Positions 9,672 through 19,502 of a stretch of 64,000 nucleotides of DNA are shown here, in pieces (within the stretch, counting starts at the first letter, position 1; each line of letters begins with the position of its first letter). The stretch lies in contig NZ_WBVQ01000002.1 in the NCBI RefSeq assembly GCF_008933165.1, positions 1,263,569 to 1,327,568 on the forward strand, in the 5' to 3' direction. Source of the DNA: Phaeocystidibacter marisrubri. Its GTDB lineage: Bacteria; Bacteroidota; Bacteroidia; Flavobacteriales; Schleiferiaceae. The notes beneath the pieces were generated by a model. That model worked only from the letters and a program-made list of their open reading frames with translations. It was not told the DNA's origin and did no database searches. The position numbers were made by a program, and so were the translations under genes.

Positions 9672-10903
9672 GAACAGTATTCTTGTCCCTTCTAGGCTTA
9701 TTCGCTGTTGGATTGAATGCACAAGATCTAGACAGTTTGAAAATAGAGGCCCTTCAGAATAACCCTTCTGTTTTATCCTCTTATCAACTCTTTGAAGCTG
9801 AAATGGAACGTGTGGCACAAGTGAATGCACTGCCTGATCCTCAGCTTTCGGTTGGCGTATTTATTCGTCCCATAGAAACCCGCGTGGGTTCTCAAGTGGC
9901 CAAAGTTTCCATTTCACAGATGTTCCCATGGTTTGGAACACTAAGTGCCCGTGGAGATGCTGCCGCTTTGCAAGCAGAGGCTGCCTATGAAGTGTTTCTG
10001 AATCGTAAAATGATAGTGGTTAGGAGTTTGGAATCTTCTTATTTCGATTGGTTGGAGTGGAAAGAGTCCCTAGAGATTTTGGAAGATGATCTGTCTTTGC
10101 TTCATCGCATTTTGAGTACAGCCGAAATTCGTGCCGAGGCAGGACAAGCCAGTTTGTCTGATGTACTTCGACTCCAAATTAGAGTAGGCGATGTGCAATC
10201 GAAACTTCTGCAATTGAAGAACAAGGAATCGGTGCTACTTGCCAATATTCGATCTCAATTAAATCGAGCCGATTCCATCCCTCTAGTGATGGACGCTTCA
10301 CCTATTGAGTCCTTTGATGCCACTTTTCAATGGCCGTCTGATACTGTTTTGGCCAATCACCCTAGGGTAAGCCGATTTTTGTCGCTCAGAAATAGCGAAG
10401 CCTATAGAGAAGAAGCCGCTCGGAAGTCCGGGTATCCAAGCATTGGTATAGGGCTGGATTACATGGCCATTAGTCCGAGGTCAGACATGTCCGTTCCCAA
10501 TAATGGGAGAGATGCCATTATGCCTATGGTTACTGTTTCACTTCCCATCTTCCGATCGAAATACAACTCCAGTATTCGAGAGGCAGAATGGAGGCAATCG
10601 GCCTATGAAAGTCAGAGTCAGAAGGAGATCAATGACCTCCGGAACGAATGGGCAGAGGTCAAATTTGAGTGGCTTTACAATCTCGAAGAAGTGAGACGAT
10701 TGAAGAGCAATGTGGAGAAGGCCACGTCAACCCTTCGCTTATTGGAAGCCGCTTATGAAACCGACGGAGCAGATTTCAATGGGGTGATAGAGGTGGAGGA
10801 AATCTTACTTCGTTACCGACTTGAAGCATTGTCGGCAAAGGTGAATTTACTGAAGAACAAATCCCAACTGGATTACTTGTTGGGCCGAAATATTGAAAGA
10901 TGA
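9668..10903 (+). CDS. cusC: TolC/CusC-type outer-membrane efflux channel
   Basis: This 411-aa protein has a signal peptide (VFLSLLGLFAVGLNAQ) and two alpha-helical repeats of the outer-membrane efflux protein family. NPSVLSSYQLFEAEMERVAQ begins the first half and HPRVSRFLSLRNSEAYREEA the second. It is expected to form the trimeric outer-membrane exit duct for the RND pump encoded just upstream. It overlaps both neighbours by 4 bp, so the three pump genes are read and translated together in the order RND, channel, adaptor. No lipobox cysteine is evident. Confidence 0.88.
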   Translation: MRTVFLSLLGLFAVGLNAQDLDSLKIEALQNNPSVLSSYQLFEAEMERVAQVNALPDPQLSVGVFIRPIETRVGSQVAKVSISQMFPWFGTLSARGDAAALQAEAAYEVFLNRKMIVVRSLESSYFDWLEWKESLEILEDDLSLLHRILSTAEIRAEAGQASLSDVLRLQIRVGDVQSKLLQLKNKESVLLANIRSQLNRADSIPLVMDASPIESFDATFQWPSDTVLANHPRVSRFLSLRNSEAYREEAARKSGYPSIGIGLDYMAISPRSDMSVPNNGRDAIMPMVTVSLPIFRSKYNSSIREAEWRQSAYESQSQKEINDLRNEWAEVKFEWLYNLEEVRRLKSNVEKATSTLRLLEAAYETDGADFNGVIEVEEILLRYRLEALSAKVNLLKNKSQLDYLLGRNIER

Positions 10904-12570
10904 AAAAGAAGCAAATTATTGGATTGATCATCGTAGCCCTTTGTGCAGGCGCAATTGGCTGGATGGTCAAACCACAAAGCGAGGAGCACCACCATCACAC
11001 AGAAGAAGCGAGTGAAGCTGAAATCTGGACGTGTTCCATGCACCCTCAAATCAGGAGTAATGAACCGGGTGATTGTCCCATTTGTGGAATGGAGCTCATT
11101 CCACTCGAAGAGGAAAACAGTGCCATTGACGCCAGTGAAATCTCACTTACTGAAAATGCCCGAAAGTTGGCCAATGTTCAGACCGAAGTGGTGGGTCGCA
11201 CGGATGCGATGAATGAAATCCGACTCAGTGGAAAAGTGAAGCCCGATGAGCGCTTGGTGCAATCTCAAACTGCACATTTTCCGGGGCGAATAGAATCACT
11301 GACTGTTGATTTTACAGGTGCTTATGTAGACAAGGGTCAGGTGATTGCGCGAATTTATAGTCCCGATTTATTAGTGGCGCAGCGAGAGCTTCAAGAGGCC
11401 GCTCGTATGAAAGAAACGCAACCCCATCTGTATGAAGGAGCGAAGCGGAAGTTACAGAACTGGACCATTCCCACTCATCAAATTGAGGCGATGGAGAAAG
11501 GTACCATTGACATGAATTCTTTTCCAGTTTTAGCCAACAATTCAGGGTATGTGACGGCATTGAATGTAGCCCAGGGAGATTACGTCAATCGCGGAGCTGT
11601 ATTGTATGAAATCACGGGTTTAGACAAAGTGTGGATATCATTGGATGTTTATGAAAATCAACTCGGTTCAGTGTCAAAAGGCGATAAAGTAACCTACACC
11701 GTACGCAGCCAGCCGGGAATGGAATACACGGGTGTGATTGACTACTTGGATCCCGTGCTTCAAGGCTCCCGCAGAACCCTGGAAGCGCGTGTGGTTCACA
11801 ACAATCGTAACGGCGAACTCAAACCGGAAATGATTGTATCCGCAGTGGTGGAATCCGATGCTGTTTCCTCAGAGATTTCCGTTCCTTCTAGTGCGGTTTT
11901 ATGGACGGGTGAAAGATCGGTTGTGTATGTAGAAAACCCTACGAATACGGGGGTTTATCAATTGAGGAATGTAGAATTAGGACAACAATTGGGACGTCGT
12001 TATCAAGTGATTGACGGATTAAAAGCTGGCGAGAAAGTCGTTGTAAACGGTACATTCACTGTAGACGCTGCCGCCCAATTGGCCTCGAAGCCCAGCATGA
12101 TGTCCAGTGGGGAAGACGCCAAGCTCGAAGTAAAGTCTTCTACGCAAGACAAGCTACGCGAGTTGCTATCGGCCTATCTCGATTGGCAAACCGCCTTACA
12201 TCGCGACGATCTGCCGATGGCTCGAATGGCCTTTCGTACGTTCAAAGATCGCGCGGGTGAGCTCAATATGAACGACTTTGAAGGAGCGGCTCACCGTGCG
12301 TTTATGGAAGTGTCGTCTGGATTGAAAGTATCGGGCGAAAGTGAGACCATAGCTATGGAAGAGATGCGGACTCAGTTTTATTCGGCATCCATGGCTATGA
12401 TTCAATTGACTGAAAAAATCGAGTATGAAACCGGAAGCTTATACAAACTCCATTGTCCGATGGCTCATTCTGATAATGGAGCAGATTGGATGAGTGCGGA
12501 TCCAGAAGTCCTCAATCCCTATTTTGGGTCGAGCATGCTCAAATGTGGTGAGGTGGTAACGCAATTTTGA
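10900..12570 (+). CDS. cusB: CusB-type periplasmic adaptor with heavy-metal-binding and DUF3347-like domains
   Basis: This 556-aa membrane-fusion protein has an N-terminal membrane anchor (residues 5-22) and a HHHH tract at 30-33. A heavy-metal-binding domain follows: WTCSMHP with Cys45, then CPICGM with Cys59 and Cys62. The middle is the usual lipoyl/beta-barrel adaptor region (for example VDKGQVIARIYSPDLLVAQR). The C-terminal part (about 400-545, LRELLSAYLDWQTALHRDDL) resembles DUF3347, often fused to CusB-type proteins of Bacteroidota and thought to touch metal. The adaptor should bridge the pump and the channel and deliver metal to the pump. It is the last gene of the operon; a strong terminator follows about 90 bp later. 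Confidence 0.9.
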   Translation: MKKKQIIGLIIVALCAGAIGWMVKPQSEEHHHHTEEASEAEIWTCSMHPQIRSNEPGDCPICGMELIPLEEENSAIDASEISLTENARKLANVQTEVVGRTDAMNEIRLSGKVKPDERLVQSQTAHFPGRIESLTVDFTGAYVDKGQVIARIYSPDLLVAQRELQEAARMKETQPHLYEGAKRKLQNWTIPTHQIEAMEKGTIDMNSFPVLANNSGYVTALNVAQGDYVNRGAVLYEITGLDKVWISLDVYENQLGSVSKGDKVTYTVRSQPGMEYTGVIDYLDPVLQGSRRTLEARVVHNNRNGELKPEMIVSAVVESDAVSSEISVPSSAVLWTGERSVVYVENPTNTGVYQLRNVELGQQLGRRYQVIDGLKAGEKVVVNGTFTVDAAAQLASKPSMMSSGEDAKLEVKSSTQDKLRELLSAYLDWQTALHRDDLPMARMAFRTFKDRAGELNMNDFEGAAHRAFMEVSSGLKVSGESETIAMEEMRTQFYSASMAMIQLTEKIEYETGSLYKLHCPMAHSDNGADWMSADPEVLNPYFGSSMLKCGEVVTQF

Positions 12571-12660
12571 TCGGTCTCAACACCATGAGCACGCTCAGTA
12601 GAGCCCGATGAAAACGGCATTGTAGAACCACATTATAGAACTACATAGTTATTCATTAGA

Positions 12661-12694
12661 ATCCCTGTCAAACCAATGTTTGGCGGGGATTTTT
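12661..12694 (+). terminator. Rho-independent terminator of the metal-efflux operon
   Basis: ATCCCTGTCAAAC (12661-12673) pairs with GTTTGGCGGGGAT (12678-12690) through 13 pairs, including two G-U wobbles, around a CAAT loop. TTTT follows directly. The position downstream of the adaptor gene fits the end of the operon. Confidence 0.85.
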
Positions 12695-13130
12695 AGTTGG
12701 GAATGTCTGAGGGTGAATATTTAGGTCGGGGATGTGTCTACTTACATGAACGTGCAGCAATACTGATTGAACAACATATTAATTCTTACAATACCTTGGA
12801 ACGATCGGCGCAGATTTGTGGCTTAATTAAAGTTAATTGGGCTATGACGATTAGTGCTGCTATCCATTTACTAGGTCTTTTGATTGCTTTTCCTCTTTTG
12901 AAGTAAGTGGGGTTAGTGTAGATGGAAAAGCTTTAGGATCTTGATGGAGAATGCATGAAGGCCCTAATGCTCACCTTGACAAGGAGCTGCGGTTCAGCAG
13001 GATTTCTAATTGACTCCTTCTCACTTCAACAATTGTGAATTGGATCCGCTTGAAGGGACTGTCACGGATCTCCCAAGCCATTCAAGAGTCGGTTGGTAGG
13101 ATTTTCTTTTGCCCTTATCCTATTCGTTGA
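12695..13130. other. Non-coding stretch between efflux operon and lone receiver gene
   Basis: I see no convincing gene. A TTG-started frame at 12697-12906 would give 69 aa with a hydrophobic end, but it begins right at the terminator tail and resembles nothing I know. No clear promoter box or strong repeat was seen. Confidence 0.4.
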
Positions 13131-13565
13131 ATGGCGTCAAAAGTCATGCACATGATATTCTGTAGAAATATAAATAAGGCAATTTTCGAGAAGTCTCGTC
13201 TATTCCAAATTTGTATTGTAGACGATTGTCCCATTCAATCCAGCTATTTAAAGTTTTTGTTGAAAAAACTAACAAAGGTTGAGATAGTGGTCTATAATGA
13301 TCCTAAAGGATGGTTGAGGGATGTGGAGGAACTTTCGAATACGTTGACTTTCCTAGATAAGAATATGCCCAAGGTAGATGGAGATGAACTGTGTGCGCTG
13401 GCTCGTGCAAAGAATCCCGATATCGGATGGATCATATCGTATTCCACATGCGTTCGAAAGGGATCGAAGAGGGAGTTGTATAGGATGGGATATAACGGAT
13501 CGCTTTCGAAGCCAGCTCGAATTAATGACGTGAATAGGATATTGCTAAGGTTAGGGTCCGTATGA
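13131..13565 (+). CDS. Stand-alone CheY-like receiver protein
   Basis: This 144-aa protein is a single receiver domain with an N-terminal extension of about 25 residues. It has the acidic pair Asp31/Asp32 (IVDD), the phospho-acceptor Asp76 (FLDKNMP), a hydroxyl position in SYST and Lys127 (LSKPA). There is no output domain, so it probably acts by protein-protein contact or as a phosphate sink. No partner kinase is encoded next to it in the same direction. The convergent hybrid kinase at 13587 is a possible but unproven partner. A shorter start at Met6 or Met8 is equally possible. Confidence 0.75.
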   Translation: MASKVMHMIFCRNINKAIFEKSRLFQICIVDDCPIQSSYLKFLLKKLTKVEIVVYNDPKGWLRDVEELSNTLTFLDKNMPKVDGDELCALARAKNPDIGWIISYSTCVRKGSKRELYRMGYNGSLSKPARINDVNRILLRLGSV

Positions 13566-13586
13566 ATTTTTCCAAGTGACGCCCCC

Positions 13587-16500
13587 TTATGACGTCACTT
13601 TCTGCTCTCTGAACTCTTTTGGGGTTTGGCCAAATTTTACCTTGAAAGCCTTATAAAATGCCTGTCGGCTATTGAATCCGTTGTCATAAATGATCCCATC
13701 TATGGAAGCGTCGGTGTGCAACAGTTGGTCGGCGGCTTTTGTAAGACGAATGTTCTGAATAAATTGAGAAGCGCTCTGGTTGGTTAGGGCGATTAACTTC
13801 TTGTGCACGCTACTCCTGTTCAATGCTAGGTCTGTGCAAAACTGATGAACGGTGTAGTTTCCGTCTTGATAGTTCTTTTCTATAATTTGCCCCGCCTTTT
13901 TGAGGAATGATCTATCGAGTTGAGTATACGAGGTGTTCTGTAGGGATGCGAATGGATTGTTTTTGAAGGCCTCATGCAAATGACTTCTTTGCCGCAATAA
14001 ATTGTCCATCCTTGCAATCAATTCGTCAGGGTCAAAAGGCTTTGAAATATAGTCGTCGGCATCGTGTTTTAACCCCAACATTCTACTTTCCTTATCTGAT
14101 TTTGCCGTCAGTAGAATAACGGGAATATGGCTCGTATCCACATTTTTCTTCACGAATTCAACCAGTTCAATGCCATCTACTTTTGGCATCATCAAATCGG
14201 ATAGAATAAGTGCAGGTTGTTTTTCTACCGCCAAGTGTCCTGCTTCCTCGCCGTCTCTTGCTAGAATGATTTCAAACCTAGTGTCCAAAAGATCACGCAA
14301 CAATCGCTGCATCTCTAGGTTGTCTTCAACCACCAGAACCCGTGGTTTCAAGTCGCCTTCCATTGGACACATTGGAGTGGCCTTATCGGTTATAATTGTG
14401 GCTGAATCTAGGTTTGGAAAGGCTCTGACAGGCTTTAAGGGTAAACGGATGGAAAACTCAGTTTTGTTGGGCTCGTTGAGATTAATGGTGATATTACCAC
14501 CAAGGAGATTTACAATTTCCTTACTGATGGCCAGTCCCAATCCATTTCCATCATAGTTTTTTGTGTTGCCACGATAATGACGTTCAAAGAGTTTTTCAAC
14601 GTCACTTGAATCCATTTCCGACTCCTGTTGGTTGATTACGCTGAGGAGGAGTTCGGAGTCTTGCTTTGTGACCGTGATGTTTATATCTCCTCCTTCTGGA
14701 CAGTGATGCCAAGCATTTTTAAGGAGATTGTTGAGCACCATTTTTAATCTATTCCTGTCGGTACTGATGCTAAGGTCCGAATGAGAAATGTTCGCATTAA
14801 AGCGGATACTCTTATGTTGGAAAAGAGGGGCAAAGTCTGCTTTCGTTTCTGCAATCAGCAAATTGAGGTTGGTGATGGAATAGTGCAGTTTGGTGTCTGT
14901 GGTCTCTAACCTTGCCAAGTCAAGCATCTCATCTACCATTTGTAGGAGATGGTTCGTATTTCGAAGGATGGATTGATACGTTTCCTGGACATTGTCTGGC
15001 GCATGGGCCATTAACTTTTTGACCGGCGCTTGAATCAGGGTGATGGGAGTTCGGAATTCATGAGTGACGTTGGCATATAAATCATGCTTGGTTCGAGCCA
15101 ACTCCAGTTGATACATGCTTTTCTCACGTTCTTTTTCCAGTTTGATTTGCTCGTTGTGCAAATGCAGCAATTTGTTTTTCCGTTGCAATCGATCTCGATT
15201 TATAAAGAAGAGAATGATGCACATAAGGAGTATGATAGCCAGAGCAATGAGCATTTGGTCTTGTCGTCGCTGTTCTGCCAATGCTTTTTGATGAATCATC
15301 TCCAGGTTTCTAGCCTTGTTTTCATTTTCTAGACTACTTATTTGCTGTTGTTTTTGGTCTAATATATATGAGGATTCCATCTTTAGAAGTGCAGCTTTGC
15401 TGTTCACGTTTTGTAGACTATCCTTTATTCTAAAGTGGATTGTGATGTACTCGAGGGCATTTTTATAGTCGCCATTCTGGTAGTAAAATTGGTGTAAGAT
15501 GGAAGCGGCCTTCATCTTCACTTCTGAGTAGTTTTTTATACTTCCAACAGAGAATGCTTCTAGTGCATATTCCTTTGCACTCTGAAGTTGGTTTATTTGG
15601 AGGTGTGCATCTGCTAGACTGTTCAAGAAAACAGCTTGATCTTTTGGGAGGGAGTACTTCCGCCCGAGTTCTAGTGCCTGTTCAAAATTCAGTATTGCTT
15701 TCTGTGTTTCTCCTAGATGTTGATACTGCTTGCCAATGTTGTGTAAGGCTATCGCCAAAAGAGACGGAGGAACGTCCGTGTTCTGAATAAGTTCCTGTGC
15801 TTTCAAATGATACGCAAGGCTTTTCTGGTGTTCTTCCCTTTTCGAATAGATTATTCCAAGCTTGCTCAAAATGCCGGCCTCCACGCTAGGGTTTCCCATT
15901 TCTCTACTCAACTGAACCGCTTCATTCAGATAGGTTTCCGCCTTTTCGTATTCTCCAAGTTCACTAAAAACAGTCCCAATGGCCGAAAGAGTTTTGGTGG
16001 TTTGGAAGTGTTCATCACCTCTTTTTTTGTTGATGTCAAGCGCTTCTAAAAGAATAACAACGGCCTTTTCATACAACCCCATTCGTTGGAGTACGTAACC
16101 GTACTCGTTCAGTCCATAAGACAACTCTTGATCGGATGAGACAAGTCTCAATATGCGGAGGGCCTTTTCGTAGTTGCTCAAACATGAATCTACGTTCCCT
16201 GTTCTTTCGAAATACGCACCAAAGGCAATTGAGCTCATCGCTAGTCCGATGGAATCTTTTTCCTGCCGTTGGATTTGGCTGGCTTTTTTGGTGTAATCGT
16301 AGAAGAGTTGTTGATCACCATTCCATTGATAGATTCTGCTCAGATAGTTATAGAGATTGCTGAGCTCCTGGCGACTATCTGTTTCCTTGAACAAGGAGAC
16401 GGCTCGGAGGTACTTCTTTTCGGCGGAGTCTAATCGAGAATGAATTTGATCAATCATACCCATGCTGAAATGTGCTTGCGCCATAAGGCGGATGTAGTTG

Positions 16501-16775
16501 ATGCTGTCCGCTCTACTTAAGGATGGGTTCAGCAGCCCCTTTTTCGCAATGCTGAGAGCTTTGATGCAGAAGGCTATCGAGGAATCCGCATGGGTGGTGT
16601 TTAGCATTTTTGCCCGCTCCAAATAGAGGTCTGCCTGTGTGGAGTCAGCTAGCTTGTGAATGTCTATCTGGAGGAGGGAATCCTGGCGGAGGTCTCTTTT
16701 ATTGTTTTGTTGTTGTGCAAAAGTGGAGAAGGGTAGTGTGAAGGTAATGAGCAAGATGAAGGTGATCTTTTTCAT
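13587..16775 (-). CDS. Hybrid two-component regulator: TPR sensor, histidine kinase, receiver, AraC output
   Basis: This 1062-aa protein combines a whole signalling pathway in one chain. It has a signal peptide (ITFILLITFTLPFSTFAQ), tandem TPR units to about residue 450, and a membrane helix at about 508-528. The kinase region has an H-box at His572 (HEFRTPITLI) and ATP-binding GNGLGLAISKEIV. The receiver has phospho-acceptor Asp860 (ILSDLMMPKVDG), and the end is an AraC-type HTH (about 950-1058). The TPR part would lie in the periplasm and the output in the cytoplasm. It resembles Bacteroidota hybrid systems but has TPRs in place of the usual propeller sensor. The target is unknown. The nearest divergent gene is the T9SS protein at 16919, which it might control. 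Confidence 0.9.
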   Translation of the reverse strand: MKKITFILLITFTLPFSTFAQQQNNKRDLRQDSLLQIDIHKLADSTQADLYLERAKMLNTTHADSSIAFCIKALSIAKKGLLNPSLSRADSINYIRLMAQAHFSMGMIDQIHSRLDSAEKKYLRAVSLFKETDSRQELSNLYNYLSRIYQWNGDQQLFYDYTKKASQIQRQEKDSIGLAMSSIAFGAYFERTGNVDSCLSNYEKALRILRLVSSDQELSYGLNEYGYVLQRMGLYEKAVVILLEALDINKKRGDEHFQTTKTLSAIGTVFSELGEYEKAETYLNEAVQLSREMGNPSVEAGILSKLGIIYSKREEHQKSLAYHLKAQELIQNTDVPPSLLAIALHNIGKQYQHLGETQKAILNFEQALELGRKYSLPKDQAVFLNSLADAHLQINQLQSAKEYALEAFSVGSIKNYSEVKMKAASILHQFYYQNGDYKNALEYITIHFRIKDSLQNVNSKAALLKMESSYILDQKQQQISSLENENKARNLEMIHQKALAEQRRQDQMLIALAIILLMCIILFFINRDRLQRKNKLLHLHNEQIKLEKEREKSMYQLELARTKHDLYANVTHEFRTPITLIQAPVKKLMAHAPDNVQETYQSILRNTNHLLQMVDEMLDLARLETTDTKLHYSITNLNLLIAETKADFAPLFQHKSIRFNANISHSDLSISTDRNRLKMVLNNLLKNAWHHCPEGGDINITVTKQDSELLLSVINQQESEMDSSDVEKLFERHYRGNTKNYDGNGLGLAISKEIVNLLGGNITINLNEPNKTEFSIRLPLKPVRAFPNLDSATIITDKATPMCPMEGDLKPRVLVVEDNLEMQRLLRDLLDTRFEIILARDGEEAGHLAVEKQPALILSDLMMPKVDGIELVEFVKKNVDTSHIPVILLTAKSDKESRMLGLKHDADDYISKPFDPDELIARMDNLLRQRSHLHEAFKNNPFASLQNTSYTQLDRSFLKKAGQIIEKNYQDGNYTVHQFCTDLALNRSSVHKKLIALTNQSASQFIQNIRLTKAADQLLHTDASIDGIIYDNGFNSRQAFYKAFKVKFGQTPKEFREQKVTS

Positions 16776-16918
16776 GAGATCTAATGGCTATAGTTTTTGT
16801 TGATCATCGAGGTAATTATTAACGCGAATAATCATGAGTTGACATATTACAAACATGCGTTGACATTTTCTGTATTTCATAGCTAGAGCTTTACTCGGTA
16901 ATCTTAAACTATTCAATT

Positions 16919-18502
16919 ATGAAGAATGTATTTCTATTGTTTGTCCTTTTGGGCTGTTTTACAGTCAATGGACAATATCTCAATTCGGCTTTTCCGGAAA
17001 CGACGTATGATTTAATCAGTCCCTCTGCTAATATTCACAATGTGGGTACGGATACAAGGAGTGGTTCTAGCTACTATGGAGGAAGTCCATCTTACGCCAA
17101 TTATTTAAACGTGACGGTAAGCGACTATAATGCGGGTGCCACAGGAGGAAGGAATATGTATTGGGAAAGTTCTGCGTCAACTACAGGTGCATTGCCATTG
17201 GCGGCCTATGATGCGCTCGATCCAGATGTGGTACTTGTAAAGGGTACCAATCCATTAGATGTATATGCTATTGTTGTGTACTATTCTGCATCGGCTCTTG
17301 GGGATCCAGGCTATTACATGTCTGTAGCATCTTTTGATCCAGGTTCTTATGAGTTCGATCCGTTTAACCCTCCAATGCTCATTCAGCCCTATATCCCTGT
17401 AAGTGGTTACCCTGCTCACATCAATATCGATTCAGATAATAATGGAAACTATGCGGTGGTGTTTCAGCGCAATGGGGGAATTGAATCCAGAACCGCAACG
17501 TACACTTCTGGAACTCCTCCATTACCGGGAAATTCCATTGGATACCCTGGGTTAATTGAGCCAGATGTTTCTATTTCTGTACACAGTACACCAGATCGCG
17601 TTAAGATTGTAGCATTGAATGAGAACCGAGACCAATATGTGATTAGAACGAGACAAATTCCCGCAGTTCCGGGCTTGTCTTTTACTTCATCTCCCATGTT
17701 TCAACTACACATGCCAAGAATTGCATCTCCAACCACCATGTCAACAGAGTATTCTGTCACTATGAGCCGCAGAGTGGGGGGGCAGTCTAACATTCTCTAC
17801 AATACATTCAATGGAATTACTCCGTTGGGATTGAAGACCATTAATGATGGTTCAGAAGGGGCTCCTTACCCAACGTCCATTAACATGTATGATAATGTTC
17901 TTCCAGCCATCACTTATCACTCGTACTTGGGTTCAGAGAAGCTCACCATTGCTTGGCACGCCCAATATGTTCCCGGAGTTCCAGTGGGTTTAACCAATCA
18001 ATTTGTTGGGTTGGATATTGACCCCGTTTCAAGAACGCCTGTTACTGCTGGGGTCTACCTAGACATGAGTTATAACACGGCACAAACTAACAACCTATCT
18101 ACCATTGCTTTGTCAGGTAGATATACGGATTGGTGCAAAACCACGGCATTCTCATACGGCTCAGGTCTTTTTGCTCCAACCGAATTGGTGTGGAAGTACA
18201 TCTACTCTTTTGAGACGAGTTGGAAAACAACAACCTCTAGTGAAGATGTGGACGGCAGTGGAAGCAATGATTGGAAGGTGTACCCAAGTCCGGCCAATAC
18301 CCTCGTTCATCTAGATAATCTAGGTAATGACGTCATTCAGGATATTCGAATTCAGGATGTAACGGGTAGAACGGTTTACCGTGCTGAAGGTGTAAATGCT
18401 CCGAACAGCATTGATGTAAGTATGTTTACAGAAGGGGTTTATTTCCTTTCTCTACAAACCAACGCAGGGCTAACCACGAAGAAATTTGTCGTAAAGCACT
18501 AA
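16919..18502 (+). CDS. Exported protein with T9SS type A sorting domain
   Basis: This 527-aa protein has a signal peptide (VFLLFVLLGCFTVNGQ). A long beta-rich middle rich in Ser, Tyr, Pro and Asn shows no family motif I recognise. The C-terminal domain begins near WKVYPSPANTLVHLDNL and ends GVYFLSLQTNAGLTTKKFVV, the typical T9SS type A layout with a basic end. It should be exported by the type IX system. It is transcribed divergently from the hybrid regulator and ends at a clear terminator, so it is probably a single-gene unit. Function unknown. Confidence 0.8.
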   Translation: MKNVFLLFVLLGCFTVNGQYLNSAFPETTYDLISPSANIHNVGTDTRSGSSYYGGSPSYANYLNVTVSDYNAGATGGRNMYWESSASTTGALPLAAYDALDPDVVLVKGTNPLDVYAIVVYYSASALGDPGYYMSVASFDPGSYEFDPFNPPMLIQPYIPVSGYPAHINIDSDNNGNYAVVFQRNGGIESRTATYTSGTPPLPGNSIGYPGLIEPDVSISVHSTPDRVKIVALNENRDQYVIRTRQIPAVPGLSFTSSPMFQLHMPRIASPTTMSTEYSVTMSRRVGGQSNILYNTFNGITPLGLKTINDGSEGAPYPTSINMYDNVLPAITYHSYLGSEKLTIAWHAQYVPGVPVGLTNQFVGLDIDPVSRTPVTAGVYLDMSYNTAQTNNLSTIALSGRYTDWCKTTAFSYGSGLFAPTELVWKYIYSFETSWKTTTSSEDVDGSGSNDWKVYPSPANTLVHLDNLGNDVIQDIRIQDVTGRTVYRAEGVNAPNSIDVSMFTEGVYFLSLQTNAGLTTKKFVVKH

Positions 18503-18523
18503 CACATTAAATGGTTTGCCATC

Positions 18524-18565
18524 ACAAGGAGTTACTTGCATTGAGTAGCTCCTTGTTTTGTTTTT
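18524..18565 (+). terminator. Rho-independent terminator after the T9SS protein
   Basis: ACAAGGAG (18524-18531) pairs with CTCCTTGT (18549-18556), with inner TAC/GTA pairing, followed by TTTGTTTTT. It begins about 20 bp after the stop codon. Confidence 0.8.
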
Positions 18566-18731
18566 AAGGGGATGAAGCCCAGAAATATAGGGTTCTATTA
18601 CATTTCCCATTCCGCGATATCGAACCAAGCCTTGTGTGATTGTAAGGAGAAGAAGAAGTGGCCTTTCCTGAGCGTTTCACTAATCTCAACCACTTCTTCT
18701 AAGCAACCTTCTTCCTGTAGCGAAGAGCGGT

Positions 18732-19457
18732 TTATAAATGCTGCTGTTCCAATTTTATAGCATTGGGGAAGAGGATGTTGTTTTCAAGATGGATGTGGAC
18801 ATGCAAGTCGTTCTGGAATTCTTCTAGAAGTGCAAAGGTTACCCGCATTGTATTGCAGGCCCATTCTGGTGGGGTGAATTCATTGGTGAGATTAGAAATA
18901 CTGTCAAATCGATCACCTTCTACTTCGTGTTCATGCTCCATCATTTTGATGGGATTTTGAATAGATCCGAAAGAAGCCATTTCATAAGAACTTCCATTCT
19001 GATTAGCCGTGGCTAAACGCTCAATGGCAGGGAAGAGGATGAGCTCTTCTTTCTTCATGTGCTTGGCGAGTTCTCCAGCGCCTTCTTCAAAAAGTAATTT
19101 GATTTGTGCGAGTTCGGGCATTTTACTTCCATGCACCCGAACAACCTTATCTAAATAAGTGAGGATTTCACCCGATCTATGTGTTACATAAACATGATGG
19201 GTGTTGACGATGTGCTCGATGAGCATGTCTAAAGGGTACTTGCTTATTTTATCGATATCATGGGCTGTATCCTTGGTAGTGATTTCAAGGAGCTCTGATT
19301 TCAACACAGAGATGGGCGTACTTGAAATGGTGCAAGCTTGCTGAAGTGTGCGCTTGCCGTTACAGCAGAAATCAATGTTGTGTTTTTTGAAAATGGCGGC
19401 TGTACGGAAATCGCGTGCAACCCATTCACCAACGGTTTCACTTGGATTAAACTGCAT
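18732..19457 (-). CDS. ric: RIC/ScdA-type di-iron iron-sulfur cluster repair protein
   Basis: This 241-aa protein starts with the ScdA N-terminal domain (ETVGEWVARDFRTAAIFKKH, then FCCNG with Cys31 and Cys32). A hemerythrin-like four-helix domain follows, with metal-ligand histidines and acids in HIVNTHHVY, HMKKEELILFP, MEHEHEVEGD and HVHIHLENNILFP. The family protects and repairs iron-sulfur clusters after nitric oxide or oxidative damage, in the cytoplasm. Length is normal for the family. It lies 45 bp downstream of the Rrf2 regulator on the same strand, which suggests one transcript, and opposite the nos operon, in keeping with a nitrogen-oxide response. Confidence 0.9.
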   Translation of the reverse strand: MQFNPSETVGEWVARDFRTAAIFKKHNIDFCCNGKRTLQQACTISSTPISVLKSELLEITTKDTAHDIDKISKYPLDMLIEHIVNTHHVYVTHRSGEILTYLDKVVRVHGSKMPELAQIKLLFEEGAGELAKHMKKEELILFPAIERLATANQNGSSYEMASFGSIQNPIKMMEHEHEVEGDRFDSISNLTNEFTPPEWACNTMRVTFALLEEFQNDLHVHIHLENNILFPNAIKLEQQHL

Positions 19458-19502
19458 TCTAAGACATTTTGTAGGGCCTAAAACCCTGTTGATTACTGTT
19501 TC

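Noticed and set aside
12697-12906. 69-codon frame after the efflux operon
   Set aside because: It needs a TTG start lying directly at the terminator tail and resembles no known protein. A hydrophobic end alone is weak support.
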